Origin: Pseudisothecium myosuroides
Taxonomy: Eukaryota; Streptophyta; Bryopsida; Hypnales; Lembophyllaceae
DNA: 64,000 nt
Reading direction: 5' to 3'
Assembly: GCA_951799445.1 (NCBI GenBank)
Contig: OX637291.1
Coordinates: forward strand, 1,800,501 to 1,864,500
Shown here piece after piece: positions 21,697 to 34,623 of this stretch (position 1 is the first letter of the stretch; each line of letters starts with the position of its first letter). The notes below the pieces were generated by a model that was not told where the DNA came from, did not search any database, and was given only the letters and a program-made list of their open reading frames with translations. The translations under genes were made by a program, and so were the position numbers.

Positions 21697-22986
21697 ATGG
21701 AGGCCTCTGGGGCGCCCTTCCCTTACTTGGAAGCCGTGGTAGGGTTTATGGTGTTCATGTACTTGTTCGAAACCTACTTGGACGTCCGTCAGCACGCGGC
21801 GCTGAAGCTTTCCCACCTGCCCGCGCCTCTCAAGGGCGTGGTGAGCCAGGAGAAGTTCGAGAAGGCGCAGGCTTACAGTTTGGACAAGAGCCAATTCCAC
21901 TTCGTGCACGCGGCGGTGAATATTGCGGAGGAGTCGGCGATTCTGCTCCTGGGGCTGTTGCCCTGGGCGTGGGAGAGGAGCGGACTGTTGGTCGGGAAGC
22001 TAGGGTTGGATTCGAAGAGCGAGATTGTGCACACGCTTTCGTTTCTTGCCGTCACCACGTTGTGGTCGCAGATTCTGGAGCTTCCGTTTTCGTTGTATTC
22101 GACGTTTGTGATTGAGGCGCGTCATGGCTTCAACAAGCAGACCATTTGGTTGTTTTTCAGGGATATGCTCATGGGGCTGGGGCTGATGGTGGTGGTTGGG
22201 CCTCCGATTGTGGCGGCTATCATCTTTATTGTGCAGAAGGGAGGTCCGTATCTGGCTCTGTACTTGTGGGGGTTCATGTTGCTGCTGTCACTGGTGATGA
22301 TGGCGCTCTACCCCGTGCTCATCGCGCCCCTGTTTAACAAATTCACGCCGCTGCCCGAGGGGGAGCTTCGGGCCAAGATTGAGAAGCTGGCGTCGTCCTT
22401 GGATTTTCCGTTGAAGAAATTGTTTGTGATCGACGGCTCAACGCGGTCAAATCACAGCAACGCGTACATGTATGGATTCTATAACAGCAAGCGGATTGTG
22501 CTGTATGATACCCTGATCTCGCAGTGTAAAGACGAGGAGGAGGTCGTGGCTGTTATTGCGCATGAGTTGGGTCACTGGAAACTGAGCCACACCATGTACT
22601 CCTTTTTGGCTATGCAGGTGCTCACGCTGTTGCAATTCGGAGGGTACACGCTTGTGAGAAATTCAAGTGACTTGTTTTTGAGCTTTGGCTTCAAGACACA
22701 GCCTGTGCTCATTGGACTCATCCTTTTCCAGCACACAATTATGCCGTTTCATCATCTTGTCAGCTTTGGTCTCAACTTGGTGAGCCGAGCTTTTGAATTT
22801 CAGGCTGATGCATTCGCACAGGCACGTGACTATAAAGAGCCATTGAGAGCCGGTCTGATCAAGCTTCAGGAGGAGAATCTGTCGGCCATGAATACTGATA
22901 AGTGGTACTCGGCGTATCATTACTCACATCCGCCACTTGTAGAGCGGTTGCAAGCCCTTGATGAGGCGTCCAAGAAAGTGGATTAG
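21697..22986 (+). CDS. STE24: CAAX prenyl protease 1 (STE24 / FACE1), intronless
   Basis: A 429-residue open frame, close to the ~424 residues of Arabidopsis STE24. This zinc metalloprotease of the ER membrane removes the last three residues of prenylated CAAX proteins. M48 family features: HELGH zinc motif at residues 289-293 (VIAHELGHWK), third ligand E367 in SRAFEFQADAFA, the conserved block PVLIAPLFNKFTPLP, VDGSTRS-type IDGSTRSNHSNAYMYGF, and the C-terminal YSAYHYSHPPLVERL. Multiple hydrophobic membrane spans are evident. The ATG at 21697 (MEASGAPFPYLE) is the first in-frame ATG and matches the family N-terminus; the open frame extends upstream only from a GTG. The C-terminus lacks a classical dilysine signal (ends KKVD). 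Unusually, the whole frame is one exon, in contrast to flowering-plant orthologues, which as I recall are multi-exonic. No poly-A tract or flanking direct repeats mark it as a recent retrocopy. Confidence 0.96.
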   Translation: MEASGAPFPYLEAVVGFMVFMYLFETYLDVRQHAALKLSHLPAPLKGVVSQEKFEKAQAYSLDKSQFHFVHAAVNIAEESAILLLGLLPWAWERSGLLVGKLGLDSKSEIVHTLSFLAVTTLWSQILELPFSLYSTFVIEARHGFNKQTIWLFFRDMLMGLGLMVVVGPPIVAAIIFIVQKGGPYLALYLWGFMLLLSLVMMALYPVLIAPLFNKFTPLPEGELRAKIEKLASSLDFPLKKLFVIDGSTRSNHSNAYMYGFYNSKRIVLYDTLISQCKDEEEVVAVIAHELGHWKLSHTMYSFLAMQVLTLLQFGGYTLVRNSSDLFLSFGFKTQPVLIGLILFQHTIMPFHHLVSFGLNLVSRAFEFQADAFAQARDYKEPLRAGLIKLQEENLSAMNTDKWYSAYHYSHPPLVERLQALDEASKKVD

Positions 22987-24557
22987 AAGAATTCGTCTTC
23001 TTCGAGCCTGGGGTATGTAGAAATTGTAGGTTGTTTTAGGAACTATGAGCTCTTTCTAGCACATTCATTTGTAGTTTTGCTCCTCCACTCCTTACATTAG
23101 TGGTCAGGTGATGACTCACGAATGGTACATGAAAATACACTCACCCTTTGAACAAGACGAAGCATGAGATGACTCACCCCTTTTTTTTCACTCGGTTTGC
23201 CGAGTTTACGAGGGTTAGTGCAATCTGGAGAATTTTTTAGCAACTGGATTGCACTTCTGAAGGCTGCAGTGGGTTTTACTTGATCAAATGTCAGTGCAAT
23301 TGAAAATCTCATTATATGTTAGTGATTTAGGGGACATTGTCTTTATTACTTAAAAATGTACTATGCTTTCATGCTTCCCCATGGTGCTCGTTGAACTCTG
23401 CCCTTCAATGGGATTAGCCGGTGGAAATGGATGCGTTAGGTATGCAACAGGCTTCGCACCGACATCAGGTACCATCTTCGCGTAGTAAGCACGTGCACAT
23501 GCGTTCGTTATCTTAGGTTCGTAGCTGAACTCGTCCTAAAACGAATGAATTTTTGTGTGCTCGCCTAAACGGGCAGGCTACATAACCGACAGCATAAAAA
23601 CAATATCTTATGGTTAACACGCAAGCCCTCATGAGCGGACCCCATATTCTATTAACTGTTGTGATCCCAACGTCCCAACCACTTTGGATTACTGTATAAT
23701 TTCAGCCGCTCGCAGAATGTGAAAACCTGGTGAAGACATAACACTCAAGTCAGGCCGCACACTGCTCTCCATTGCACACTTGGTCAGTTAGTTAATCTTC
23801 TCCTTATGCTTTATTCCTACACTTGCTGAAAGCCTGTCAAGAGCATGCCTCTGCAGTTAAGAAACCTGAATCGCCAATCGAGCGGGAGGGGATCCTGAAG
23901 TACCAAATCTAACCATCTGAAGTACCGAACCATCTGGTTGAGTACATTCGCTGCTGCGACAGCGTCACAAACACCGTACTTCATCTTCTACCTCTGCCAT
24001 ATACTTAATTTGGCAATAAGTTTGAGATATGTGCTTCCACTATTAACATTGTTTGCACAGTCAACACTGGTTCACTACCTATTGTTGTTTGACATTGCCC
24101 TAAAACCCCTAAACTTCAGTAGATAGTGATGGAATTGCAATTGGGACCTTGGATGAACAGACTCTTGGTTAATTCACGCCAGCCAATTGTGGTTAATTTT
24201 GGAGTTACTTCTCGCTCTGATGGAATTGCAAACACTCGATAACGGGTGTTCATACCTAAAGGTTGAAAGACTTTAGGGGACAGTCCATTCCGTCAAGGTT
24301 GCGGCAATAAGGGGACCACAGTGTAGGCAACATTGATGCTTCCATGTGGAAGCTTGTTCTTTGAATTCTGCACTTGAGTGCCTCACCCCAATTCTCGTGT
24401 GCAGGATACACACATAATTTGTAATCTACAGCTAGCTGGCACAAGCGAGATCGACTACCACATGTGCACAAGCAGATATGAAAAAACACGATGTCACGGA
24501 GATCGACAATTCCAGGTCTTTCTTACACTAGTCAGCTACAATCATGGACATCTAGAC
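22987..24557. other. Intergenic between convergent STE24 and IQD genes
   Basis: Holds the 3' flanks of STE24 (+) and IQD (-). Short frames only, no terminal repeats recognised. TGATGGAATTGCAA recurs at ~24128 and ~24219. Confidence 0.4.
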
Positions 24558-27500
24558 TTACTGATACAAACCTCTGATCCCAGACACTTCCGAAGAGGCA
24601 TCCCCTGGATCATTAGCCATAGATCGCTGGTCAGACCGAAGACTCGGGCTCCGTTGCGCATACGGCGAGGGCCTGAACGGCCTCAGGATGATATCATTCC
24701 CCGAGCTCATATTCTCATCAACTGGCATTGACAGCCTCTTCTTCCATGAGCTTGTAATCTCCTTTTCCGGTGTCCCCGGACGCTGCTTGGGCGTGCTGTG
24801 AGACCTCACTTTGGCTTTCGCAGATTGCGTGGCCTGCATGTAGTTCGGCACGGAAGGCGAGCTCGCCAAGCTCTCATCGTCTCGGCTCATCACGGAGCCT
24901 GCGTTGCTGTATCGAATTCCTCCATTGTAGCGAGACGCCATGGATTTCGCCGAGATTGTGCTGCCCCCTTCTTCGATGTCCTCTCGGCGGAGGCTGCTGC
25001 GAGGACTGGCGGTTCTGATGAGGATTGGTGCGGAGAGTTTGTATGCAGATGGCGGAGTAGTGGCTGGAGTGACTGGAGCTCCCAAGCTAACTGTTCTCTT
25101 CATTGTGTAATGGCTGGACATGGCTGCTGGAGGGCGAGAAGACTCGTGGTTTGTGTTGTTTTGATCAGTTCGAATTGCCGGAACATTTGCTTGGGCTTGG
25201 AAGGAGCTGCTTGGTTTGTGGAGACGAGGCTGGTTTGTAATTGTTGCATGATCTGTTGTTGGTAGCTTTGGGATGTAAGTCTCTTGGGTGTCGCTCTTGA
25301 CAGAGTAGCTGTCGAAGACGTCTTTGGAAACGGACGTGGTGTCGAAGACGCGATTCTCCCAGGGACGAGCGGCCATCCAGCGCTCCAGCCAGCTCCAGCC
25401 CCAGTGAGGTTTGTCGGGCTCGCAGTCGATGTAGAGCTGGGAGGTTTGGTTGGGGTCGCCCTTCCATAGCTGTCGTGCATTGGAGGGTGAGAATCAATAA
25501 CTGGCGCCAGGGGCTCTCAAATTTTACAAAGGAAGGTATGCACAGCGAGAATCGTCACTAATTACAACTGAGCATTGTTGGCAACTGAAAGAGGATTCCA
25601 ATGTACTTTAGCATGCATTATGAATAAGTTGTGAATTTTCTATATATTGTCTCTAGGTTTACCAAATACCAATACCGGACTCTCATAGACTCTCATATTG
25701 ATTGTGTACAAAGGAAGGTTTGTACATCTAGAGTTGTCACCACTTGCAATTGAGCATAAGAACTATTATTAAGCATAAAATTAACTTTATTGGATCTTAT
25801 TGGCAATTGAAAGAAAACTCTAATACAATTTAGCATGCATTATTTGGACACCATATGAATAAGTTATGAATTTTCAAAGTTGATTGTCTCTAGGTCTAGC
25901 ACAACCCAATACTAGGCTCTCATAATCTCCCATGTTTTAATTGTGTGCATCTTATGTAATCAATAAGTTTTTGTGAAACATTTTGATCCAAGTGTAGGTG
26001 TTCCATTTGGGACAGTGTTGATTATGGGTGTACATACCTAAGTTCCATTTTTGCAATAGGAATTTTTTCAAATTTGCAATGAAGGAAAGCAACACCTAAG
26101 AGTGCCCGGGAGCATAGTTCACAATATTTTAGCCAATTCCTTTTTTTTAATGATCTTGTTAGCAATTAAACGGCAATTCCAACACATTTTAGCTTGTATT
26201 AATTGGATACTAGATGACGAACATTCAAAGGTACTACTGTTCAGATGGTGGGCATCCTCATAATTCATTGCAGCCAAGATTTAGGGATTGCTTTGGCGTC
26301 AGGGACTCGATCTTTTGGGTATTACTCCTAAGGATGGTTCAAGTAGGGTTGATTACCTGATGTGAGAATGCATACGCTAGTGCTCTTTCCCTTTTCAATG
26401 CAGCCTCGTGTTTGTATTGGATTTTCGCTTGAATCTCCTCAGGGGTTTGAGTGCTGTCATCCCAACCTCCGTCCTGCCATTCGTAGGTGGTGAGATACGT
26501 GGTTGATGGTCATAAAATATTCTGATTATTCATAAATACTCTTTCTTGTCTTCTATTGTCATCCAGAATATACCTACACTTCAGACCTAAGTTGGTCCAG
26601 AGCTCATTCTTTTCTGAAGTGCCTGATCTTCCACTGCCACCTCTGTTTATGTAAAATAGCTAGATCTGTACCAGACACCCTCTTTGAAGTAGGAGTGAGT
26701 TCCATGCATAGAAGTGGTATGTAGCAATTCCGTGTAAAATTTTCCTTGTGATCATAATCAACCTTACTATTGAGTTTTACGTGAAGGAATCTGACAATTC
26801 GGCAAGGGACCACCCTTAAGATAACAAAGAAGCAAACATATAAACACCAAGCCGTCCGGGGTATAATATAGATATACCGTGGATCTCCTCGGCCGACAGT
26901 CCTCTTGCCTCCGTTCTCGGATTTGCCTCTGCACAGCTTGGCCTTCCTCTGACATTCGAACGCGCCGTGCACGAACACGGGCTTGTACCCTCACTAAGGC
27001 TTGCATACAACGGAGTGTGATGGTGGCTTGTCGTCGCACCGTATGGCCTCGAACCAAAGCCTGCAAGCGTACTAAGCCTTTCAGAGCACGCAACGCTCGA
27101 CGTGCCTGCGTGGGGTGACATCAAAATCTCACAATAAGAGCCAGAGATGGAGGAAGAAGGGACTCACTACTTTCAATTGTTCTTTGATTCCATGCATCTC
27201 CCCTTGTAGCATTCATACGTTGTTCTCTTAGGGCACCCATCTTGCAACATGTAATAGTACAAAATTTGATTTGGCCGATTCAATCAATATGGTTGAGAAG
27301 GGTGTGCAAAGCATGCTACTTCTTCTTGCTCACAAGTGCTAATTCAATAGCTGTTGTTAGAGAGCTATTGAAGTGACCCTTCTTTGAAATTGAAGGGAGC
27401 TCATGAAGTGACTAAGCTCGTACATTTATAGCTTCTTCACCATGAAACACTGCAGAGGACTACAAGTGTCTGATGAATGACTATACCAGAAACTGGGCAG

Positions 27501-28759
27501 AAAATTAACGAAGAATGCACGCATTCAGCTTCGAATCTAATCATTTTGGGTTGACTACATTGGTGATAGGGTCACATCCTCGTGTTAAATTTGAACTGCA
27601 CTAGTGAAGTGACCTTTAAATTTCTTGAACTTGTGATTTAGACAAAATGTGTCTCAAATAAAGAAGGTATTAGAGGATCAGAGCATTTTGGATACCCAAA
27701 CAGCAAAAGCTTGCAGTCTACGATGCTGCTGTCAGTCGCAACTAACTGAAGACAGAACCATTAAATTCTTCCAAAGAGTCTAAAGAGAGCAACATTGTTG
27801 TACCAAGTATGCTCGAAATGCTGCTTGAATTCTGATGGCTGCCAAATCCTCATGAGAGTACACAACTGGGTTCCTCAGGGGGTGGACAGGCGTGTGACTG
27901 CGGCTGGTGGTGAGAGACGATTCCGGAGTCCTAAAAGAATAATGCCTGTTGTTGAAGGGCTCAGCTTCCACCTTCTTTTCTGGTGTGATCTCCTTTGGCT
28001 CTGTTGTGCAAGTCGGCTGATGCACCGACTTACCGCCGAAGCTCCATCTCTTCCGGCTTTTAGGTTTAGCCTGACGGCAGGAAACCAATCAACACTTTCA
28101 TCAGACGATCTGTGGGTATGGTAACTTAAAACAATTGACCCTGTCGTCGACACTGACCCCTGTTAACAACAGCAACTCATCTCTTCCAAGTAAACTTGGT
28201 TGCCCTTCAATTAGTAAGTCGGATGTAAGCATGAGTTGGTTAAATGTCTAGGCTAAATGCGTATGGCTTCTCAAATTGAATGGAAATGGGGGTTTGTACT
28301 AGCTGTCCCTTCAATAGCAACCTACAACCTCCCACTTTGAAATGACATCCTTCCACTATCATTTTCATAGTGATGAAAATTCACACAGTGATATAAATTG
28401 AATCTCACCCCTCGAGCGTCTCTTAACTGCTCGATAGCGATTTCCCAAAAATCACACTCCTACATTTGTGAAAAATGCTTAAAGTGGTGCAGGTAGTACC
28501 CTGCATCTAACGGAGAAACATTCAAGAGCATATAATCATCGAAAATATTTAGGAATTTGTGAATTTCTTGTGAATTTCACCCTCCACTGGATTGCAGAAT
28601 TAGCGTAATGAGTGTACTTACTGGAACTTCAACTTGGGGTAGGTTCGCAACTGGCTGAACAACTTTGGGCACACTTTTTTTGACGCCCTTCTCCTTATCC
28701 TTGGAAGGAGACCGAAATGCTTTCTTCACGGCGCTGAACCATGTTCCCTTCTTTCCCAT
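24558..28759 (-). CDS. IQD: IQ67-domain (IQD) calmodulin-binding protein, five exons
   Basis: Exons (minus order): 28622-28759, 27804-28070, 26878-27105, 26357-26473, 24558-25469, joining in frame to 553 residues. N-terminus [15 protein letters not shown], then KSRKRWSFG, both typical of IQDs. The IQ67 domain follows [16 protein letters not shown] and has three IQ motifs ([45 protein letters not shown]). A phase-0 intron splits it between FRAYL and ARRAL, the position conserved across plant IQDs. Later come [19 protein letters not shown] and, near the C-terminus, the DUF4005 motif [14 protein letters not shown]. IQDs bind calmodulin without needing calcium at all motifs and act as scaffolds at microtubules, plasma membrane or nucleus. 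The Ser/Pro-rich basic tail fits this. The start ATG has a good context and all introns are GT-AG; no damage is seen. Which member of the family it is cannot be told. Confidence 0.95.
25540..26240. repeat. Three diverged copies of a dispersed repeat in IQD intron 4
   Basis: Copies near 25540-25710, 25700-25960 and 26080-26240 share TTGGCAA(C/T)TGAAAG, TTTAGCATGCATTA, ATGAATAAGTT(A/G)TGAA and TTGTCTCTAGG. Relatives occur at ~14960-15090, 36300-36480, 53770-53920 and 62040-62215. No protein or termini were recognised, so the class is unknown. Confidence 0.6.
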
Positions 28760-31462
28760 TTTGCAACCTCGGCAGTTACAGCAACCTACATGTATGCCAC
28801 ATTTCCACGTTCCCATCAGATGAAGCAAATTTACCTCATTAATAGACACCCGGATTCCAGAACGAAATTTTGAGTGCAATAGAATTGGTTGAAAAAATTT
28901 CATGGATTGAAATATGGAAGCTCAATTGAACTCAAATCAATGTCCATTCCCTTCCTGATGGGCTACCGGCAACTGGATTGGAATCCGACTTAACTACACA
29001 TTTAAGATATAATTGAGGCCTTATAATCTACTTGTGGCAGGCAGACACTCAAGAAGAGGAGCTGGGCTATATACTCAATCAACACTCTCTAATGACATTG
29101 CCCCTAGGGACAAATGGGTTTCCAAATGCACTCACTTGTGTTTACAACACAACACGTTCAGATGTGTACACAATATGACAGATTCGTATAAATTATGAGG
29201 AATCTGCAATCTCAGAATGTGTCATTTGAGAGGACTGAGTGCACTTAAGCCAATATAAAATATTTAATTCCGCTAACACAGTTTCCCAAGATTTCCTTTC
29301 TTCACCGTTGGATCACCCAAGATTGTAGCATCTTCATTGAGACTATGCTAGGTGACTCAGATCTAGAGCTTGGCTGCAGAAAATATACGTCCTCCACAGC
29401 ATGCACAGCTCAAGAATGCTTGCTATTTTCCACAAACCACAGTCCAGATTTGAGTAACCTAGTACATACACGAACCGAAATCACAGATGTGTATTTACAA
29501 TGTGTCCTGGATTCATAGATCCTCCATTATTCATGGCGGAGAGTAGAATTGGCTCTTGTTTTGAACATAACCAGAAAGAAGGGCACGAATCTATCTTGAG
29601 AACAGAAAATCAGTAAGCGGTTCGAACAATACCTGCTCGTGCTCCCATATTCGGCTTCAATGCCGACTACACTAATATACACATGCCCATGATAGAACAG
29701 AATCATCTTGGTACAACCGAAACATCCAGAAACTTGCCAGTCTATGAGGTACATGTTTCGGTGCAAACTAGTTGAGTCAGAGTTCAAGTCTAGTCCTCCA
29801 AGAATGCAGATGCTGCACGCAAAGGGATTTGGAAGTTCTATGAGACAGGATTCACGGGCTCCGAAGCGCACATGCCTGGATTTGGAACGAATCTTGAAGT
29901 GACCAGTCCCAAGGCTGAAATCGTGAACACTACTGAAAACAAGGATCTCTATCCTTGAGAAATTAATCTGACGTACAGTGAATGCGTTCTGTATGCAGTG
30001 AGCGTCTGTGCACGGGATCTAGCCACCAGATTCAGCATTTGACCAAGCGTGTTTGGAACCTTGGGATCTAAGCTAGCTAGATGCGTACTTACACAGCCGA
30101 TCGAGACTGAATACTCCAAAGGCTAGGCTGGAAGCCATTTAAGATATTCGCAAGAGCAAAGCAACAACGGCCATGGCCAGCTGCTTGCACCTTGCGAAAG
30201 CAAGCAAAGCAGTACGTACCTGGATCTGAATGGTAGCTGCTGTGTTTCCCCCAATCTGACAGAAACTGCGAGAATGATCCCTCACAGGCTCAGCCACTGG
30301 TACGAGTCCCCAAAACAGTTGAGGAGCATCTTTCCAGTTTGGAAGTCGACTGAGCCTCCTGCGTCGATCACAGATGTTGCACTCCGAGTTTGTAAAGTGC
30401 CAGCAGCGCCATAGGTGTGAGCTCTGCACCCCGGCATGTCCAGAATTGTTGAACGAGGATCACACCGACTGACAATCTAGAGCCACGGACTGACTGACAG
30501 GCTAGGATGGGACCGACTCGATCTTCACCAAGAAAAGCTCGATCAACACTAATGCAGACAGGAAGCTTGAAGATAACAAGGGGAACGATATAATATTCCA
30601 GAGCCGAAAATATACGAACTTGGCTCCCGGACGTCAGGGTAGTCGATAAGGACGAGGAAAGCGTTTTGCAATGGGGTGGATGTTGCAATGAGTTGGAGCC
30701 TGAAGCTGACTCTGCTGCAAAGGAGCCGGCATGTGCTCGTCGTGCAATGCTGCAGCTCTGCCACTCTCTGAGCCTGCGCGCTTTGCATGCCTCCCACGAC
30801 ATGGATGGCAACCGGCCAACCATATCTCTGTGACTGTCAACATGTGAATGTACCGGCCTTAAGCAAGCAAATACATATCAGTACAACTGTATATAATTCA
30901 AAATACATATTCGATCTGTGACCATGTAGAAAGTGATCAAGCCTGAGCTGTCGTTCTGTTCTGATTCCAGCGGCAGCAAAAGTTCTACCAAAAACATTTA
31001 GAGAATGATGATCACATACATGTGAATACCAGTGATTGAACATGTGAATACGTACCAGTGTTTGAATTTAGCACATTTACGGCTGGTGTTAGGCACTTGA
31101 GCTGCGAATGATAACTTTATCTATCACTCACATCTGGATCGAAACTCCCTACTGTAGTTTGGCTGTGAAAGGTATAGTACTTACCACTGGTGCATTGCAT
31201 TGTTTTTTCTTCCTGCACATTGATTGATTGCATCAATCACCACCTGCACCAGAAATTTTTATTTACACCAAAGGAGGAGGGAGCTGCTTGCAGCTTATCA
31301 AGCAGGCGTAATGAGCAAGGCGACGACTATTCCCCGTCCTCGCCTGGGGCCTCGGTAATGACGACACAATGAGTGACGAGGTAGCTGAGCAGCTGCAGGG
31401 CTGGGGAGTACTGGGGGTGATGAATTGGGTGTCAGAGCCTCCACACTGGCCTGCTGACAGAC
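28760..31462. other. 5' flank of the IQD gene and intergenic DNA, no gene supported
   Basis: The interval should include the IQD promoter and 5' UTR. Moderately GC-rich frames around 30140-30820 on the minus strand lack recognisable content, and at least one begins with GTG. I accept none as genes. Confidence 0.4.
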
Positions 31463-31760
31463 AGAGACAGACACCCTGCCCTTTACATCCACTTACCTCG
31501 CACCTTCACCACCAATTGTACGAATACCCCGAAAGAAACCAACTAAGAAATCTACTGACACTGTATATCTACCATAATTCTACGTTTCAGTTGAGGGCTT
31601 CAAAATAATGCGGACAGACACTTGTGGCTGGCGGTTCTGTCTTTTGGCTCTCTTTGCAACGAAATTCTGTTTCATTTGTTTCAAAAATAAATAAATAATG
31701 TGGACAGGATCAGGACATAGTGTGGACTTTGGATGTTTTGTGTTGGTTTAGGACATGCTT
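31463..31760. repeat. Duplicated segment, copy 1
   Basis: Shares ACAGAC(A/-)ACCCTGCC, TTTACATC, CACCTTCA, CTGACACTGT, ACA(T/A)AGTGTGGA and GTTTTGTGTTGGTTTA with 35065-35250 in the same order and orientation. The two copies bracket an interval holding the inverted pair of family A elements. Confidence 0.6.
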
Positions 31761-31891
31761 ACCAGTGGCCAAGAAGAATCTGTAGCTAGTGCAAAGTTAG
31801 TTGGTGGAATTGGGAAAGAATTTGTTTATATTTTGAAACAAAGGATGTAAATCTAAAAAGAATTTGGTAGGGATATTTTAACTGTCTCCTT

Positions 31892-32725
31892 TTAACCCCT
31901 AAAGGCCCAAGGTCTTTTTTCTGCCAAAAAACACTGAAAACTGCCATTTCTATAGCAAAAAGTAAAAAAAAATTAAAATTGTTTTTTTTTCACATCTAAC
32001 CGTAGGATCTTACACCTAATTGGTATGAGAATGTGTGGAAAAAATTTCAGAATTTTTGACCGCACAGATTGCAAGATATCTGCATTTAAAGTGGAAAAAA
32101 CAAGTTTTCAGCATATTGCGGGACCAGATTTTTTGTCTTTAAACATTTTTAACTTAAAATTTTTGCACTACAACGTTTTGAGCTTTAAATCTTTATAGTG
32201 GAGAGTTGAGTTGAGAGTCTAGGAAAAAAAAAGAAACTCAAAAAAACTTAATTTTCATCCTTAAAAAAATTGTTAAGTAGAAGTAGGTATGAGATAGAAG
32301 GAAAATCTAAAATATTAATATCTCTTAGATGGAATTAAAATGCACTAATCCCAATGGTGAGATTGTTCTAGCAAGTAAACTAAACCATGCCAAAAAAAAA
32401 AATTTGAAAAATTTGAAAAATTGCATTCAGAAATGAGTCCTACAAGTTATTTTTTTCAAGAAGATGCTCAAACTGCCCGAAAAACAAGAATGTCCATAAC
32501 TTTCTCATAACATATCCAAATGAAATGAATCAAAGCTTTTGAGCTTATTTGGTCATAACTTTTTTTCCCGGGCACCGATTGAGAAAAAAATTATATTCCC
32601 ACAAAGCTTATCAGTTTTTCTATCTCCAAAAAAAATTCAAAAAATCAGAACACAATTTCAGCCCGTAGGTACCTGCCCGAAAACACATTTGTCCCCCGAA
32701 GGGACAACGGGCTTTTAGGGGTTCA
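31892..32725. mobile_element. TTAA-bounded family A element, copy 2
   Basis: TTAA (31892-31895) followed by CCCCTAAAGGCCCAAGG; the right end is CTTTTAGGGG followed by TTCA, a one-base decay of the expected TTAA. The body is closely similar to copy 1 at 10498 and, in reverse orientation, to copy 3 at 33677. No coding frame. Confidence 0.75.
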
Positions 32726-32802
32726 CTTTGTAGATTTCATCTGCCATGAGATAATAATTAGTGGTTGATACCCAAGTGGGGCAAGATCTATAGATGAGGT
32801 AG

Positions 32803-32955
32803 ATGGGCAATTTCATTAAAATCACGATATTTTTTTTCAATGGCATGAAAATAGTTCAGAACGGCAGTTCTAAATCTATACTTGTCTTAGATGGTGAAAA
32901 TGGCACATTGTCAAAGTGGCACATGGAATACTGCCATTTTAATGAAATTGCCCAT
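32803..32955. mobile_element. 153-bp MITE with ATGGGCAATTTCATTAAAAT termini
   Basis: Perfect 20-bp terminal inverted repeats (ATGGGCAATTTCATTAAAAT and its complement) flanked by a 4-bp duplication GTAG (32799-32802 and 32956-32959). A 329-bp relative at 37569-37897 is flanked by a different 4-bp duplication, CTAA. The superfamily is not obvious to me. Confidence 0.85.
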
Positions 32956-32959
32956 GTAG

Positions 32960-33676
32960 GCAAGGTACCAATTTGGGAGAGTGGATATTGACATAGAGGA
33001 ATAGAAGGCTTGGCTGTCGGAACTAAGGATTGAGAAGAACAATGCACTACAATAGTCATCAACCCAATGCATTGCTCTAAATTGCTTGACTCGCACAAAA
33101 ATGAAGACTATGAAGTGTGAAACATTAAGAAATGCCCTTGCTCAGCAATGAGGGAAAAGAAAATTTTGAAAAAATCAAAGCAAAGTTTCAACAATCAAAA
33201 ATTGCAGAAAGTAAGAAGGCTACTAGGTCCATCCACTGACCAAATTGAGCATGTGAATTAAGATCATCTAAGTACATAGAAAAATCTCATCCAATGGAAG
33301 GACCTTTGCCTTAATTTAAACGTTAACATCCAAGGCCACAAAAAGAAGTTGCAAAATTCAAAGTGCACCATATAGAATTGAATGAAAGGTTTCAATCTTT
33401 GAATAGATTGTAGCAAAACATTGAGAAATGGATAAGCTTAGTGAATGCATTTAAGAGGAAATTTCCAAAAAAAAGAACTAAAATTTGGATTATGAAAACC
33501 TATAAAGAGCAAGGTGGAGACATTGGAGCTTCAATACTTGAATCCTTAATTGACATCCATTGACAAAATTGAAATGTGAATCCCAACCATGACTAAATAC
33601 GTTGCAAAATCTCACCCAATGGAGGAAGGATCCTATTCCTAAACCAAGGATGCAATATTCATAAGTACTTTCAGTT
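32960..33676. other. Intergenic spacer between inverted family A copies
   Basis: No feature recognised; AT-rich with short frames only. Confidence 0.35.
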
Positions 33677-34623
33677 TTAACCCCTAAAGGACCATTGTCC
33701 CTACTGGAGACAAATGCGTTTTTGGGCAGGTACCTACGGGCTGAAATTTTCTCCTGATTTTCTGAAACTTTTTTTGGAGGTAGAAAAGCTGATTAGCTTC
33801 AAGGGAATATAATTTTTTTCACAATCGGTGCCCGGGAAAAAAAGTTATGACCATATAAGCTCAAAACAAGGGACGGGGGGCAACTCGGGCAGCAAAAAAA
33901 AAATGGACAAAAATCTGAATTTTAAATTTTTTCTTTTTCTTTTTCTTTTTTTCTCATAGATTATTTTTTTGGCTATCTGGAAAGCTTTGATTCATTTCAT
34001 TTGGATATGTTATGAGAAAGTTATGGACACTCTTGTTTTTCGGGCAATTAAAGCATCTTCTTGAAAAAAATAACTTTAGGATTCATTTCTGAATGAAATT
34101 TTTCAAATTTTTCAAATTTTTTTTTTGCATGGTCTGATTTACTTGTTAGAACAATCTCACCATTGGGATTAGTGCATTTTAATTCCATCTAAAATATATG
34201 AATACTTTAGATTTTCCTTCTATCTTATACCTACATCTATTTAACAATTTTTTTAAGAATGATAATTAAGTTTTTTTTGGATTTTTTTTTCTAGACTCTC
34301 AACTCAATTCTCCACTATAATAATTAAAACCTCAAAACTCTGTAGTGCAAAAATTTTAAGTTAAAAATGTTTAAAGTCAAAAAATCTAGTCCCGCAATGT
34401 GCTGAAAAACTTGTTTTTTTCACTTTAAATGCAAATATCTTGCAATCTGTGCGGTCAAAAATTCTAAAAAAAATTCCACACATTTTTATACTAGTTATGT
34501 GTAAGATCTTACGGTTGGATGTGGAAAAAAAAACATTTTTCAAATTTTTTTACTCTTTGCTATAGAAATGGCAGTTTTCAGTGTTTTTTGGCAGAAAAAA
34601 GGCCTTGGTCCTTTAGGAGTTAA
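33677..34623. mobile_element. TTAA-bounded family A element, copy 3 (inverted)
   Basis: TTAA (33677-33680) then CCCCTAAAGGACC; the right end CCTTTAGGAG then TTAA (34620-34623). It runs in the opposite orientation to copies 1 and 2, and its left part (TTTGGGCAGGTACCTACGGG) matches the right part of copy 2. 947 bp, intact TTAA on both sides, no coding frame. Confidence 0.8.

Noticed and set aside
30368..30823. Minus-strand frame of ~150 codons upstream of IQD
   Set aside because: No domain, competes with other frames of similar length, no splice-linked partner; more likely IQD upstream sequence.
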